Source: Gracilibacillus halotolerans (GTDB lineage Bacteria > Bacillota > Bacilli > Bacillales > Amphibacillaceae). Taken from it: DNA of 64,000 nt. The position numbers and the translations under genes are program-made. Location: contig NZ_JACHON010000001.1 of the NCBI RefSeq assembly GCF_014206945.1, forward strand, positions 121,529 to 185,528. Direction: 5' to 3'. Positions 48,879 to 59,024 of the stretch are shown piece after piece. Under the pieces are notes generated by a model. The model was not told the origin of the DNA and ran no database searches. It saw nothing but the letters and a program-made list of their open reading frames with translations. Each line of letters begins with the position of its first letter. Within the stretch, counting starts at the first letter, position 1.

Positions 48879-51800
48879 ATGTATTTAAAGCAATTAGATA
48901 CTGTTGGTTTTAAATCTTTTGCGGAAAGAATCAAAGTTGATTTTGTTCCAGGTGTTACCGCTGTTGTTGGTCCCAATGGTAGTGGAAAAAGTAACATTAC
49001 AGATGCTATTCGATGGGTGTTAGGTGAGCAGTCTGTTAAATCACTACGTGGTGCTAAGATGGAAGATATTATCTTTCAAGGTAGTGATACGAGAAAACCA
49101 CTTAATTTTGCTGAGGTAACACTTGTATTAAATAATTCGGATCAAACATTACCAGTTGATTATGAAGAAGTAAGTGTGACGCGGAGAATCTATCGTTCCG
49201 GTGAGAGTGAGTTCTACATGAATAAAGAAGCCTGTCGCTTAAAAGATATAACAGAATTATTTTTGGACTCAGGATTAGGGAAAGAAGCATTCTCCATCAT
49301 CAGTCAAGGTAAAATTGAAGAAATACTGAGCTCGAAAGCAGATGAAAGACGAATTATATTTGAAGAAGCAGCAGGAGTTCTAAAATATAAAAACCGTAAA
49401 AAACAAGCAGAGTCTAAGCTTTCAGATACACAAGAGAACGTAAACAGAGTGGAAGACATTATTTATGAAATTGAGTCCCAACTTGATCCACTGGAACGTC
49501 AAGCATCGGATGCAAAAGAATATCTTTTTCACAAGGAACGGTTAACGAATATTGAGGTAGGGGTTTTAACAAAAGAAATTCAGATGCTTCATAACGAGTG
49601 GGGACAAACAGAAGACGAAATAAAAAATAAGCAACAGTTATCCGTAACACTTCAAACAGATATACAAACTTGCAGTTCACAGTTAAATAACAATAGAAAA
49701 TTAGTTGATGAGTTAGATATAACTCTCCAAAATTTACAGGAAAAATATGTCGAAGAAACGAAAAAGTTAGAGAGTCTAGAAGGAAATAAAAAAATACTCC
49801 ATGAACGACTACATCATTTCCAAGAAAACAAAAAGGCAATGGAAGATGAGATTGCTCGGTTAGAAGAAAAGCAATCGGAATTAAAAACATTAAGAAATGA
49901 AGAGGCAACAAATTTAAAACAATTGGAATTGAAACGCAAGGATTTATCTTCCGAGATTCATTCCGTCGAGCAAAAGCTGTTAACAGGTAAGGACTCTGTA
50001 TCAGAAGATATTGAGTTTTTTAAGAGTGAGTATATCGAGCTATTAAATGAACAGGCGGCTAAAAGAAACGAACGAACATCTATATTACAACAACTAGAAA
50101 GATTAGATACGCGAAAAGATACACAGTCCTCTAAATGGAAGGAAATACTTGATCAACATACAACGCTAGAAAGAAAGGTCAGTGAAAAAGCACTATATGT
50201 TACCAAACTAGAGGAAGAATTGAAACAACTTGAGAGTGGTTTAGAACAGCTTTCTAAGCAATTATTAACGGAAGAGCACCTAGTACAAGATATGAACGAT
50301 AAACTTCATAAAGGGTATCGTATCATGGAAAACATTAAGTCTAGAAAAGAAATGTTGGAAGAATTAAAAGAAGATTATCAAGGGTTTTATTTCGGTGTAA
50401 AAGAAGTTCTTAAAGCTCGGGAAAGTAAACAACTACAAGGTATTCACGGCGCAATTGCTGAATTGATTGAAATGGATGATACTTTTGTACAAGCAATAGA
50501 AACAGCACTCGGTGGACAAGCACAGCATATAGTAACAGATAACGAAAAAACTGCCAGAGATGCAATTAATTGGTTAAAAACTAAAAATAAAGGGAGAGCA
50601 ACCTTTTTACCTTTATCCTCTATGCAACCAAAATGGATTCCAGATCAAGTTATTCAGCGAATAAAAGGCAACGAAGAGTTTATCGGGATCGCCGCAAATC
50701 TAGTTCAATATGAGGGGAAATATAAGGCAGTTATTCAATCCCTTTTAGGCAATATCATTCTTTCTAAATCATTACGTGGTGCAAATGAGTTAGCTCAATT
50801 AACAGGGAGAAAATATCGTATCGTAACACTTGGTGGAGATGTTGTAAATCCAGGAGGTTCTATGACTGGTGGTGCGCAAAAGAAGAATAATCAATCCTTG
50901 TTTACAAGAGAGCGTGAACTACAATCCTTAGCAAAGAAACTAGATGAATATGAACGACGGATTGATGACTATGAAAATCAACTAACAGAACAACAAGCGA
51001 GACAGCGAGACAAGAAACAAGAGCACGAAAAATCGGAACAGAAGTTAGTTGAGATTCGTGAAAAGTACCAACATGCATTAGCGGACTGGAAAGAAGCACA
51101 GTTATCGTTTGAGCATGTTACTGACCGTCTATCTGTATATGATCAAGATCAATTGATGGAGCAGAAAGAAAGGGAAGAATTAACAAGAAGGTTAGAAGAT
51201 ACCGAACAATTCCTTTCTGAAATGGAACAGAAAACGAAGAACTTAAATGAAAAAATTGAGCGTTTGACAAAGCAATTAGAAAATTTTGAACAAGAAGAAG
51301 AGACGCTAGAAGCAACAAAGCAAAATCTTCACTTACAATTAGTTGAGCTAAGAAGTTCGATTGATTTCCAAAAGGAGAAAATGCAACGTACCAACTCAGA
51401 TTTACAGGAAACAGAGCAGGATATCGAGCAAAAGCAACAACAGTTAACACAGCTAATCGAATTAAAGCAAAAACAGCAAACAGAAGAAGAACTTAATGAG
51501 ATGATTCAGCAAAGCAGAGTTGACAATGAGGAAATTAAGAATGAAATGGAAAAGCTGCGAAAGAATCGACTTGATATAACAACAGAAATCAATCATGCTA
51601 ATGCAAGATTGGAACAATTATCACGTCAAGAGAAACAGACAAACAATGAAATACAAGCTCTGGAAATTAAGGCGAATCGTCTAGATGTTGAGCTAGAAAA
51701 TCGACTAAACTTATTGGAAACAGAATATGAAATGACATTCGAAAAAGCAAAACAATCGTATGAACAGCCAGAGGATATAACAGAGGCAAAAGCACAGGTT

Positions 51801-52445
51801 AAATTACTCAAAAAGACGATTGAGGAATTAGGTACGATTAATTTAGGCGCAATTGAGGAATATAATCGCATCAAAGAGCGCTATGATTTTCTATCAAAAC
51901 AACGACAAGACTTAGAAGAGGCGAAACGTACTCTTTATGAAGTCATTGCGGAAATGGATCATGAAATGGCTACTAGATTTAATGATACATTTGAAAAAAT
52001 TCAACAGGCTTTTACAACTGTATTTCACAAGCTATTCGGCGGTGGTCATGCGGAGCTACGCCTTACAAGTCCGAATGAAATTTTGGATACAGGTGTAGAT
52101 ATTATTGCACAGCCACCAGGAAAGAAATTACAACAACTTGGATTGTTATCAGGTGGAGAAAGAGCTTTAACAGCTATTGCACTTTTATTTGCTATTTTAC
52201 AAGTACGTCCTGTGCCTTTTTGTGTCCTTGATGAGGTAGAGGCGGCATTAGATGAGGCAAATGTTAGTAGATTTGCACAATATTTAAAACAATTTAGCAG
52301 CCAAACACAATTTATTGTAATTACGCATCGTAAAGGAACGATGGAGGAAGCGGATGTGTTGTACGGTGTAACGATGCAGGAATCTGGAGTATCTCGCCTT
52401 GTATCTGTTAAATTGGAGGAAGCTCCAGAACTACTGGAAGTATAA
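48879..52445 (+). CDS. smc: Chromosome-condensation protein Smc
   Basis: ATPase of the Smc-ScpAB complex that organises and resolves the chromosome near the origin. The 1188-residue protein (1186 in B. subtilis) has Walker A GPNGSGKSN at 31-39 and long coiled coils (about 170-500 and 680-1010). Between them is a hinge (about 510-660, with FYFGVKEVLKARESKQLQGI and GGDVVNPGGSMTGGA). The C-terminal signature LLSGGERALTAIALL and Walker B FCVLDEVEAALDEAN complete the head. I choose ATG 48879; ATG 48876 and TTG 48873 directly precede it. GGAG at 48867 serves as ribosome binding site. Confidence 0.97.
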   Translation: MYLKQLDTVGFKSFAERIKVDFVPGVTAVVGPNGSGKSNITDAIRWVLGEQSVKSLRGAKMEDIIFQGSDTRKPLNFAEVTLVLNNSDQTLPVDYEEVSVTRRIYRSGESEFYMNKEACRLKDITELFLDSGLGKEAFSIISQGKIEEILSSKADERRIIFEEAAGVLKYKNRKKQAESKLSDTQENVNRVEDIIYEIESQLDPLERQASDAKEYLFHKERLTNIEVGVLTKEIQMLHNEWGQTEDEIKNKQQLSVTLQTDIQTCSSQLNNNRKLVDELDITLQNLQEKYVEETKKLESLEGNKKILHERLHHFQENKKAMEDEIARLEEKQSELKTLRNEEATNLKQLELKRKDLSSEIHSVEQKLLTGKDSVSEDIEFFKSEYIELLNEQAAKRNERTSILQQLERLDTRKDTQSSKWKEILDQHTTLERKVSEKALYVTKLEEELKQLESGLEQLSKQLLTEEHLVQDMNDKLHKGYRIMENIKSRKEMLEELKEDYQGFYFGVKEVLKARESKQLQGIHGAIAELIEMDDTFVQAIETALGGQAQHIVTDNEKTARDAINWLKTKNKGRATFLPLSSMQPKWIPDQVIQRIKGNEEFIGIAANLVQYEGKYKAVIQSLLGNIILSKSLRGANELAQLTGRKYRIVTLGGDVVNPGGSMTGGAQKKNNQSLFTRERELQSLAKKLDEYERRIDDYENQLTEQQARQRDKKQEHEKSEQKLVEIREKYQHALADWKEAQLSFEHVTDRLSVYDQDQLMEQKEREELTRRLEDTEQFLSEMEQKTKNLNEKIERLTKQLENFEQEEETLEATKQNLHLQLVELRSSIDFQKEKMQRTNSDLQETEQDIEQKQQQLTQLIELKQKQQTEEELNEMIQQSRVDNEEIKNEMEKLRKNRLDITTEINHANARLEQLSRQEKQTNNEIQALEIKANRLDVELENRLNLLETEYEMTFEKAKQSYEQPEDITEAKAQVKLLKKTIEELGTINLGAIEEYNRIKERYDFLSKQRQDLEEAKRTLYEVIAEMDHEMATRFNDTFEKIQQAFTTVFHKLFGGGHAELRLTSPNEILDTGVDIIAQPPGKKLQQLGLLSGGERALTAIALLFAILQVRPVPFCVLDEVEAALDEANVSRFAQYLKQFSSQTQFIVITHRKGTMEEADVLYGVTMQESGVSRLVSVKLEEAPELLEV

Positions 52446-52460
52446 TAGGAGGACTCGACA

Positions 52461-53465
52461 ATGAGCTTTTTTAAAAAATTAAAAGAGAAATTTCAATCTA
52501 CCGAAAAGACAGAGCAGGTTTCGGATAAATATAAAGAAGGACTTACTAAAACAAGAAAGTCATTCTCAGAAAAGATAAATGATCTTGTTGCACGATATCG
52601 TAAAGTTGATGAAGATTTCTTTGAAGATTTGGAAGAAATCCTTATATCTGCAGATGTCGGGGTAGAAACGGTTATGGATTTAATTGATGAATTACAAATG
52701 GAAGTAAAACGACAAAACATTAAAGATACAAATGAAGTGAAAAGTGTAATTTCAGAAAAATTAGTAGAAATTTATCAAGGGGAAGATGACGAAGAGATAG
52801 CAACGTTGAATCTTCAAGAGGACGGATTAACCGTTATCCTCTTTGTAGGCGTTAATGGAGTAGGGAAGACGACAACGATCGGTAAACTTGCACATCAACT
52901 TAAGGAGCAAGGGAAAGAGGTTCTCTTAGCTGCAGGAGATACGTTTCGTGCAGGTGCCATCGAGCAGTTAAACGAGTGGGGAAAACGTGTAGACGTTGAT
53001 GTAATAAAACATAGCGAAGGTAGTGATCCAGCTGCCGTAATTTTTGATGCAATTCAAGCTGCAAAATCTCGAAATGCGGATGTACTTATTTGCGATACAG
53101 CAGGTCGATTACAAAATAAAGTAAACTTAATGAACGAACTTTCCAAAATCAAACGAGTTATTGAACGAGAAGTTCCTAACGGCCCACACGAAGTTTTACT
53201 AGCTCTCGATGCTACAACTGGTCAAAATGCGTTGAGCCAAGCAAAGACATTCGGTGAAGCTACAAATGTGACAGGTATTGTCTTAACTAAATTAGATGGT
53301 ACTGCAAAGGGTGGAATTGTTCTTGCTATAAGAAATGAACTCGGTATACCTGTTAAATATGTTGGTTTAGGAGAGCAAATGACAGATCTTCAACAATTTG
53401 ACCCGCAGGCATTTGTCTATGGATTGTTTGCTGATATGATGGAAGAAGAAAACCTTGACAGTTAA
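52461..53465 (+). CDS. ftsY: Signal recognition particle receptor FtsY
   Basis: SRP receptor GTPase that docks ribosome-SRP complexes at the membrane. The 334-residue protein has a short charged N-terminal region (1-45) instead of the long acidic A domain of E. coli. An N domain and the G domain follow, with GVNGVGKTTTIGKLA near 131-145, DTFRAGAIEQL, CDTAGRLQNK and TKLDGTAKGG. Start ATG 52461 follows AGGAGGACTCG. It is 15 bp after smc, so the two are cotranscribed. Confidence 0.97.
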   Translation: MSFFKKLKEKFQSTEKTEQVSDKYKEGLTKTRKSFSEKINDLVARYRKVDEDFFEDLEEILISADVGVETVMDLIDELQMEVKRQNIKDTNEVKSVISEKLVEIYQGEDDEEIATLNLQEDGLTVILFVGVNGVGKTTTIGKLAHQLKEQGKEVLLAAGDTFRAGAIEQLNEWGKRVDVDVIKHSEGSDPAAVIFDAIQAAKSRNADVLICDTAGRLQNKVNLMNELSKIKRVIEREVPNGPHEVLLALDATTGQNALSQAKTFGEATNVTGIVLTKLDGTAKGGIVLAIRNELGIPVKYVGLGEQMTDLQQFDPQAFVYGLFADMMEEENLDS

Positions 53466-53520
53466 TATATGGGGCCATAGACTGATTGTTAAGAGGTAGT
53501 GCTTAACAAGGAGTAGAGAT

Positions 53521-53844
53521 ATGTTAGATAAAACGACCAGAATTAATTCGTTATATGATTTTTATCAAGAGCTATTAACAGAGAAACAGCGTAATTATAT
53601 GGAAATGTACTACCGAGAAGATTTTTCGCTAGGAGAAATTGCGGAGGAAGTCAATGTTTCTCGCCAAGCAATATACGATAATGTGAAAAGAACAGAGCAA
53701 ATGTTAGAAGAATACGAAGAAAAATTACAGTTATTTGATAAGTTTACAAAACGTCAAGCTCTTATCCTCGAATTAAAGAAGAGAATAGACAAAGAGGATC
53801 AAGAGATCGTAACACTTGTGAATAAGATTATAGACCTAGAATAG
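53521..53844 (+). CDS. ylxM: YlxM, SRP-associated helix-turn-helix protein
   Basis: 107-residue UPF0122-family protein encoded directly upstream of ffh, thought to act with the SRP system (YlxM modulates SRP GTPase in streptococci). An N-terminal sigma-region-4-like helix-turn-helix is visible ([27 protein letters not shown] split around residue 40), followed by a charged coiled-coil tail. Spacing to ffh is 12 bp. DNA binding itself is not demonstrated for the family. Confidence 0.92.
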   Translation: MLDKTTRINSLYDFYQELLTEKQRNYMEMYYREDFSLGEIAEEVNVSRQAIYDNVKRTEQMLEEYEEKLQLFDKFTKRQALILELKKRIDKEDQEIVTLVNKIIDLE

Positions 53845-53856
53845 GAGGCGCTTTTC

Positions 53857-55218
53857 ATGGCATTCGAAGGTTTGGCCGATCGCCTACAAAGTACGATACA
53901 AAAGATAAAAGGTAAAGGTAAGGTAACAGAGCAAGATGTAAAAGAGATGACACGAGAGGTTCGTCTTGCCTTATTAGAGGCCGATGTAAACTTTAAAGTA
54001 GTTAAACAGTTTATAGCGAAAGTAAAAGAGCGAGCTGTTGGCGAAGAAGTAATGGAGAGTTTAACGCCAGGCCAACAAGTTATTAAAATTGTTAAAGAAG
54101 AATTAACTAGCTTAATGGGTGGCGAGGAAAGTAAAATAAACTCTGCAGACAAACCACCAACCGTGATTATGATGGTCGGTTTACAAGGTGCAGGTAAAAC
54201 GACCACTACAGGTAAGCTAGCTAATCTGTTGCGCAAAAAATATAATAAGAAGCCATTGTTGGTGGCTGCTGACGTTTACCGACCTGCAGCAATTGACCAA
54301 TTACAAACCCTAGGTAAACAACTTAACATGCCAGTATATTCAGAAGGTACAGAGGCAAATCCAGTAGATATTGCGAATCATGCAATGAAGCAAGCAAAAG
54401 ATGACCATCTTGATTATGTATTAGTCGATACTGCTGGTCGACTGCATGTTGATAATGACTTGATGGATGAACTTAAACAAATTGAACAAAACGTAAAACC
54501 AGATGAAATTTTTCTTGTTGTCGATGCGATGACGGGACAAGATGCTGTTAATGTAGCAGAAAGCTTTAATGAGCAATTAAATATTAGTGGAGTTATCCTG
54601 ACGAAGCTTGACGGGGATACTCGTGGTGGTGCTGCTTTATCCATTCGTGCCGTGACGGATAAGCCAATTAAGTTTGTCGGAATGGGAGAAAAGCTAGACC
54701 AGTTAGAATCGTTTCATCCGGAGCGAATGGCATCTCGAATTTTAGGGATGGGTGATGTTCTATCCCTAATTGAGAAGGCACAGGAGAACGTGGATGAAAA
54801 ACGAGCAAAAGAACTAGAAGAAAAGATGCGATCTGCTTCCTTTACATTTGAAGATTTCTTGGAACAAATGGGTCAAGTGAAAAAGATGGGACCACTTGAT
54901 GAGCTATTAGATATGATTCCAGGAGCCAACAAGATGAAAGGGATGAAAAACCTTGAGTTTAGTGATAAACAAATTGGCCATGTAGAAGCTATTATCCAAT
55001 CGATGACACCTCAAGAACGTATGGAACCATCTATTATGAATGCAAGTCGAAAGAAAAGAATTGCCAAAGGTTCAGGACGCCCTATCTCCGAAGTGAATCG
55101 TTTGTTAAAACAATTTGAAGAAATGAAAAAAATGATGAAGCAAATGACAAATATGCAACAAGGTAAACGTGGAAAAAAGAACAAAAAGATGAAAGGTTTA
55201 AATTTTCCGTTCATGTAA
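53857..55218 (+). CDS. ffh: Signal recognition particle protein Ffh
   Basis: SRP54 homologue that binds signal sequences and 6S/4.5S-type scRNA. The 453-residue protein has an N domain, a G domain with GLQGAGKTTTTGKLA from about 108, VAADVYRPAAIDQL, VDTAGRLHVD and TKLDGDTRGG. A methionine-rich M domain (about 325-440) includes MNASRKKRIAKGSGRP and KKMMKQMTNM. Start ATG 53857 follows AGGAGGCGC. It is the last gene of smc-ftsY-ylxM-ffh. Confidence 0.98.
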   Translation: MAFEGLADRLQSTIQKIKGKGKVTEQDVKEMTREVRLALLEADVNFKVVKQFIAKVKERAVGEEVMESLTPGQQVIKIVKEELTSLMGGEESKINSADKPPTVIMMVGLQGAGKTTTTGKLANLLRKKYNKKPLLVAADVYRPAAIDQLQTLGKQLNMPVYSEGTEANPVDIANHAMKQAKDDHLDYVLVDTAGRLHVDNDLMDELKQIEQNVKPDEIFLVVDAMTGQDAVNVAESFNEQLNISGVILTKLDGDTRGGAALSIRAVTDKPIKFVGMGEKLDQLESFHPERMASRILGMGDVLSLIEKAQENVDEKRAKELEEKMRSASFTFEDFLEQMGQVKKMGPLDELLDMIPGANKMKGMKNLEFSDKQIGHVEAIIQSMTPQERMEPSIMNASRKKRIAKGSGRPISEVNRLLKQFEEMKKMMKQMTNMQQGKRGKKNKKMKGLNFPFM

Positions 55219-55229
55219 GGTAAAAACAC

Positions 55230-55258
55230 TTTACAGAGTGAAAATAATCTGATACAAT
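55230..55258 (+). promoter_or_regulatory. SigA promoter for rpsP
   Basis: TTTACA (55230-55235) and TACAAT (55253-55258) are 17 bp apart, just after the ffh stop and about 40 bp before rpsP. Confidence 0.6.
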
Positions 55259-55298
55259 TCTATCTTGTGTGAAACGTTGAAAATGGAGGTGTTGAATA

Positions 55299-55571
55299 AT
55301 GGCAGTTAAAATTCGCTTAAAACGTATGGGTTCTAAAAGAAATCCTTTCTACCGTATTGTTGTTGCAGATTCTCGTTCTCCTCGTGATGGACGTATTATC
55401 GAGCAAATTGGAACATATAATCCAGTAGCAAAACCAGTTGAAGTGAAAATTGATTCTGAAAAAGCACTTAATTGGATGAAAAATGGCGCGAAGCCAAGCG
55501 ATACTGTGCGTAATCTTTTCTCAAATGAAGGCATCATGAAACAATTGCACGAATCTAAAAATCAAAACTAA
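55299..55571 (+). CDS. rpsP: 30S ribosomal protein S16
   Basis: Small-subunit assembly protein, 90 residues, identical in length to the B. subtilis protein. [20 protein letters not shown] and the central [20 protein letters not shown] are nearly invariant. GGAGGTG provides a strong ribosome binding site before ATG 55299. The rpsP-khpA-ylqD-rimM-trmD-rplS order is conserved in bacilli. Confidence 0.98.
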   Translation: MAVKIRLKRMGSKRNPFYRIVVADSRSPRDGRIIEQIGTYNPVAKPVEVKIDSEKALNWMKNGAKPSDTVRNLFSNEGIMKQLHESKNQN

Positions 55572-55584
55572 AGTGGTGTAATTG

Positions 55585-55812
55585 ATGAAAGAACTAATTA
55601 AAACCATAGTAGAGCCTTTAGTAGATGATGCTAATGCAGTGGAGGTAACTGTTCGGGAAGAAGATCATAAAATCGTCTATCATCTACATGTACATGAGGA
55701 TGATGTCGGAAAAGTGATTGGTAAGAATGGAAGAATTGCAAAATCCATCCGAACGGTTGTCTATGCTGCAGGAATGAAAACAGGTAAAAAGGTTTATTTA
55801 GATATTATGTAG
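55585..55812 (+). CDS. khpA: KhpA (YlqC), KH-domain RNA-binding protein
   Basis: 75-residue single KH-domain protein that pairs with KhpB/Jag and binds many RNAs; linked to cell-size and division control in streptococci. The GXXG loop is in VIGKNGRIAKSIRT. I use ATG 55585; an immediately preceding in-frame TTG (55582) is less likely. It follows rpsP by 13 bp and ends before a terminator, so it is mainly cotranscribed with rpsP. Confidence 0.94.
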   Translation: MKELIKTIVEPLVDDANAVEVTVREEDHKIVYHLHVHEDDVGKVIGKNGRIAKSIRTVVYAAGMKTGKKVYLDIM

Positions 55813-55848
55813 ACGAATTTATACACGAGTATAGATTCTACATAAAAC

Positions 55849-55880
55849 AGACCAGTGGATACGATTCTACTGGTTTTTTC
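55849..55880 (+). terminator. Terminator after khpA
   Basis: AGACCAGT (55849-55856) pairs with ACTGGTTT (55869-55876, with one wobble), followed by further T residues. Confidence 0.75.
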
Positions 55881-56004
55881 ATTTTCCTCATTACATAACG
55901 TATTTGATTGCCTTTCACCTTTTCAATCGACACGATTCATGCTATTCTTTTGCTAGTGGTTGATACATGAACAATCTCTACATGGAGAGAGGTAGTGAAT
56001 TATA

Positions 56005-56391
56005 TTGAAAGTAATTAAGAAAATAAAAGTAAAAAAAATAATCACCACACAATTGAAAGCCGAGTTAAATGAAGAATATGAGTTTAAAATTTTTAAATTA
56101 GAGCAAGAATGTGAACAGCTACGCTTTGAGAAAAAGAAAATGTTGCAACAAAATCCAAGTAAAAAGATTGATATTACAGCGAAATTTGAAAAAGAGATTA
56201 ATAGTCGAAAAGATCATATAAAGTGGTACCAATACAAACAACAACAATTAGATGTTTTACCTATTGGTAGTGAAATAGAAGACGGAGAAGTAGAGGCTCT
56301 GATAGAATTAAAAGAAGGCATGAATTGGGATGACTTAACCAAAGAGCGAACCATTATGATCGAGGATGGAATCATTAAGAAACTTACATAG
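56005..56391 (+). CDS. ylqD: YlqD family protein
   Basis: 128-residue protein matching YlqD of B. subtilis in length and location; function unknown. It is strongly charged, with a predicted coiled coil at about 15-85 (EEYEFKIFKLEQECEQLRFE, KKKMLQQNPSKKIDITAKFE region) and a C-terminal segment LPIGSEIEDGEVEALIELKE followed by GMNWDDL. The start is TTG 56005; its ribosome binding site (GAGAGG) is rather distant, so the start is less certain than the frame. It ends 12 bp before rimM. Confidence 0.85.
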   Translation: MKVIKKIKVKKIITTQLKAELNEEYEFKIFKLEQECEQLRFEKKKMLQQNPSKKIDITAKFEKEINSRKDHIKWYQYKQQQLDVLPIGSEIEDGEVEALIELKEGMNWDDLTKERTIMIEDGIIKKLT

Positions 56392-56403
56392 CAGGTGATA
56401 GTA

Positions 56404-56916
56404 GTGAATGATTTTTTGAACGTAGGTAAGATTGTAAATACTCATGGGGTGCGAGGTGAAGTTCGCATCATACGGATTACGGATTTTGAGGAACGATTTG
56501 AAGTAGGAACTGAACTGTGGATTCGTAAGCAGACCGGCGAACTTATAAAAGCTGAAATTGATAGTCATCGTAAACATAAAAACTTCGACCTTGTACGTTT
56601 TAAAGGCTGGGATAATATTAACGATGTAGAGCATTTAAAGGGCTCAATGCTATTAGTAAGCAAAGAAAACCTGGGAAAGTTAGAAGAAGGCGAGTTCTAT
56701 TATTTTCAGATTATTGGATTAGAAGTTTATACAGTAACAGACGAGTATATTGGGAAGGTAAAAGAGATTTTATCGCCTGGAGCAAATGACGTTTGGGTAG
56801 TAAAAGCGAAGTCGGGAAAAGAATACTTAATTCCTTATATTGATGATATTGTGAAACAAGTAGATATAGAAGGTGGACGAACAATCATCGAACCGATGGA
56901 AGGATTGTTAGATTAA
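56404..56916 (+). CDS. rimM: Ribosome maturation factor RimM
   Basis: 16S processing factor that binds S19 in the 30S head. I start it at GTG 56404 with AGGTGATA upstream (170 aa; 174 in B. subtilis); GTG 56395 lies within that site. The N-terminal barrel begins [20 protein letters not shown], and the C-terminal PRC-barrel contains [14 protein letters not shown] and [20 protein letters not shown]. The stop overlaps trmD by one base (TAATG). Confidence 0.95.
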   Translation: MNDFLNVGKIVNTHGVRGEVRIIRITDFEERFEVGTELWIRKQTGELIKAEIDSHRKHKNFDLVRFKGWDNINDVEHLKGSMLLVSKENLGKLEEGEFYYFQIIGLEVYTVTDEYIGKVKEILSPGANDVWVVKAKSGKEYLIPYIDDIVKQVDIEGGRTIIEPMEGLLD

Positions 56917-57668
56917 TGCATATCGATATTTTAACGTTATTTCCTGAGATGTTTCCAGGTGTTTTAGAATCATCGATTTTAAAAAGAGCAAAAGAACGAG
57001 GTGCCTTCGACTATAACTTGATTAATTTTCGAGATTTTACCGAAGATAAACATCACAAGGTAGACGATTATCCATATGGTGGTGGAGCAGGATTAGTATT
57101 GAAGCCTCAACCGGTATTTGATGCAGTGGAGTCAATCATTGAAAAAACAGAAAAACAACCGAGAGTTATTCTACTATGTCCACAAGGTGAGCGATACAAT
57201 CAAGCTAAAGCGGAAGAGTTAAGTAAAGAAGACCATCTTGTATTTATTTGTGGTCATTACGAGGGTTACGATGAACGAATACGTGAAGCGTTAGTGACGG
57301 ATGAGATTTCTATCGGAGACTTTGTCCTAACTGGTGGAGAATTAGGTGCGATGGTGATGATGGACAGTATTGTACGATTAATTCCTGGTGTATTAGGTAA
57401 TGAAGATTCGGCTGTACAAGATTCTTTCTCCACAGGATTATTGGAACACCCTCATTATACAAGGCCTGCTAACTTCCGAGGGATGCAGGTCCCTGATGTA
57501 TTATTATCTGGGAATCATGCCGCTATCGACGAATGGCGACATAAAGAATCTTTACATCGAACCTACTCAAGGCGACCTGATTTACTTACTAATCGGTCTT
57601 TTTCTCCTCAAGAAGAACAATGGATTGAAGAATGGGAGAAAAAGATACAAAAAGATGAGGAAAGCTAG
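56916..57668 (+). CDS. trmD: tRNA (guanine37-N1)-methyltransferase
   Basis: SPOUT-class SAM-dependent enzyme forming m1G37, which prevents frameshifting at proline codons. 250 residues with [13 protein letters not shown], the [14 protein letters not shown] loop, [12 protein letters not shown], and the trefoil-knot signature [18 protein letters not shown]. Start ATG 56916 is coupled to rimM. It is followed by a promoter and leader for rplS. Confidence 0.97.
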   Translation: MHIDILTLFPEMFPGVLESSILKRAKERGAFDYNLINFRDFTEDKHHKVDDYPYGGGAGLVLKPQPVFDAVESIIEKTEKQPRVILLCPQGERYNQAKAEELSKEDHLVFICGHYEGYDERIREALVTDEISIGDFVLTGGELGAMVMMDSIVRLIPGVLGNEDSAVQDSFSTGLLEHPHYTRPANFRGMQVPDVLLSGNHAAIDEWRHKESLHRTYSRRPDLLTNRSFSPQEEQWIEEWEKKIQKDEES

Positions 57669-57678
57669 AAACTAGTAG

Positions 57679-57707
57679 TTGAATATTACTACTCTTTATG
57701 CTATATT
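57679..57707 (+). promoter_or_regulatory. SigA promoter for rplS
   Basis: TTGAAT (57679-57684) and TATATT (57702-57707) are separated by 17 bp, just after the trmD stop. Confidence 0.65.
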
Positions 57708-57733
57708 TTTATTTGTGCTAATGTGAAAGCTTA

Positions 57734-57780
57734 GTGCTCATTAAACGATGTTCCGCTAATGTCATGAACGTTAAGAGCAT
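57734..57780 (+). promoter_or_regulatory. Likely L19 leader RNA
   Basis: GTGCTC (57734-57739) pairs with GAGCAT (57775-57780) and inside it AACG (57744-57747) with CGTT (57769-57772). A short two-part stem of this size directly upstream of rplS fits the L19 autoregulatory leader known from bacilli. Equivalence to the catalogued family was not tested. Confidence 0.5.
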
Positions 57781-57804
57781 TGGTTTGGAAGGAGTTGTAA
57801 CAGA

Positions 57805-58146
57805 ATGCAAAAATTACTTGAAGAAATTACAAAAGATCAACTTCGTACAGATTTACCAGAATTTCGCGCTGGAGATAACGTAAAAGTCCACGTAAAAGTA
57901 GTGGAAGGTACTCGTGAGCGTATTCAGGTATTTGAAGGAGTTGTCATTAAACGTCAAAACGGCGGTATTAGTGAAACTTTCACTGTGCGTAAAATTTCTT
58001 ACGGTGTAGGGGTTGAAAGAACATTCCCTGTGCATTCGCCACGAGTAGACAAAATCGAAGTTACTCGCCGTGGTAAAGTACGTCGTGCGAAGCTTTATTA
58101 TCTACGTGAACTACGTGGTAAAGCTGCCCGTATTAAAGAACGTTAA
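57805..58146 (+). CDS. rplS: 50S ribosomal protein L19
   Basis: Large-subunit protein at the subunit interface, 113 residues. Typical segments are [60 protein letters not shown] and the C-terminal [23 protein letters not shown] upstream of ATG 57805 is a strong ribosome binding site. It is followed by an intrinsic terminator that closes the cluster. Confidence 0.98.
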   Translation: MQKLLEEITKDQLRTDLPEFRAGDNVKVHVKVVEGTRERIQVFEGVVIKRQNGGISETFTVRKISYGVGVERTFPVHSPRVDKIEVTRRGKVRRAKLYYLRELRGKAARIKER

Positions 58147-58159
58147 GAAAACAGATTGT

Positions 58160-58194
58160 AAAAAGGAGCTTGCTATGTCAGGCTCCTTTTTCTT
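58160..58194 (+). terminator. Terminator after rplS
   Basis: AAAAAGGAGC (58160-58169) pairs with GCTCCTTTTT (58182-58191) around a 12-nt loop. Confidence 0.93.
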
Positions 58195-58437
58195 ATGGAA
58201 AAGCAACCAATCATTACAGATAAAGCTATACGCATACTTAATAATTTAATTATTTTACAGAATATACGTCTTCAATCGCAAGTTTATCTTTTATTAAGCT
58301 TTCAAGATAATCGTTTCCCTCGTGGAACGTTAATTTTAGTGTAAGAATCGTTCGATTTTAAAAAGTGAGTTATAATAGATAATAACTACCTATTCGTTAA
58401 GAGTTGTTATTTACAGATAGAAAGGATTTATACTAGT

Positions 58438-58998
58438 ATGACTTCCAAAAAAAGAAGTTGGACGGATTGGCTGAAATTAATTATTATCCTACTATTAATA
58501 CTATTAATTGTTCGTATGTTTACGTTTAATCCATTAATTGTAGAGGGCCCATCTATGCAACCAACATTAATGAATGATGATCGAATTATTGTCGATAAGA
58601 TTAGCTTATTGTTCAAGGAACCTGAGCGGTTTGATATTGTTGTATTCCATACAACATCTAGAAAAAATTATATTAAACGTATCATCGGTCTACCCGGCGA
58701 AACGATTGAATATAAGGACGATATATTATATGTAAACAACAAACAAGTAGATGAGCCTTTTATTACTTCCGTCAAGGACCAGCTTCCTCTTAATGCAAGG
58801 TATACGACTAATTTTACATTATTAGAGGATATTCCAGGTGGCTATAATAAGGTACCAGATGGACATGTTTTTGTATTAGGAGATAACCGACCAAATTCCA
58901 CGGATAGTCGGCGACTTGGTTATATTCCGACAAATCAAATTACTGGTATTGCTCGTTTTACCTATTGGCCACTTAACGAATTCGGATTAATAAAATAA
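58438..58998 (+). CDS. lepB: Type I signal peptidase
   Basis: Membrane serine protease that removes signal peptides from secreted proteins. 186 residues with one N-terminal membrane anchor (about 12-30, WLKLIIILLLILLIVRMF), catalytic Ser39 in VEGPSMQPTL and general base Lys80 in YIKRIIGLPG. FVLGDNRPNSTDSR is the final conserved box. Gram-positive P-type organisation like SipS/SipT. The start ATG 58438 follows GAAAGGATTTATACTAGT. In B. subtilis this slot leads straight from rplS to ylqF; a sip gene at this point is seen in relatives. Confidence 0.95.
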   Translation: MTSKKRSWTDWLKLIIILLLILLIVRMFTFNPLIVEGPSMQPTLMNDDRIIVDKISLLFKEPERFDIVVFHTTSRKNYIKRIIGLPGETIEYKDDILYVNNKQVDEPFITSVKDQLPLNARYTTNFTLLEDIPGGYNKVPDGHVFVLGDNRPNSTDSRRLGYIPTNQITGIARFTYWPLNEFGLIK

Positions 58999-59024
58999 AT
59001 ACACAGATCGTGGAGGAATGTTGA

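Noticed and set aside
49459-49911. 150-codon minus-strand frame inside smc
   Set aside because: It is antisense to the smc coiled-coil region, has no ribosome binding site and its leucine/phenylalanine-rich product reflects reverse reading of lysine/glutamate codons.
53799-54236. 145-codon minus-strand frame over ffh
   Set aside because: Antisense shadow of the conserved ffh N and G domains.
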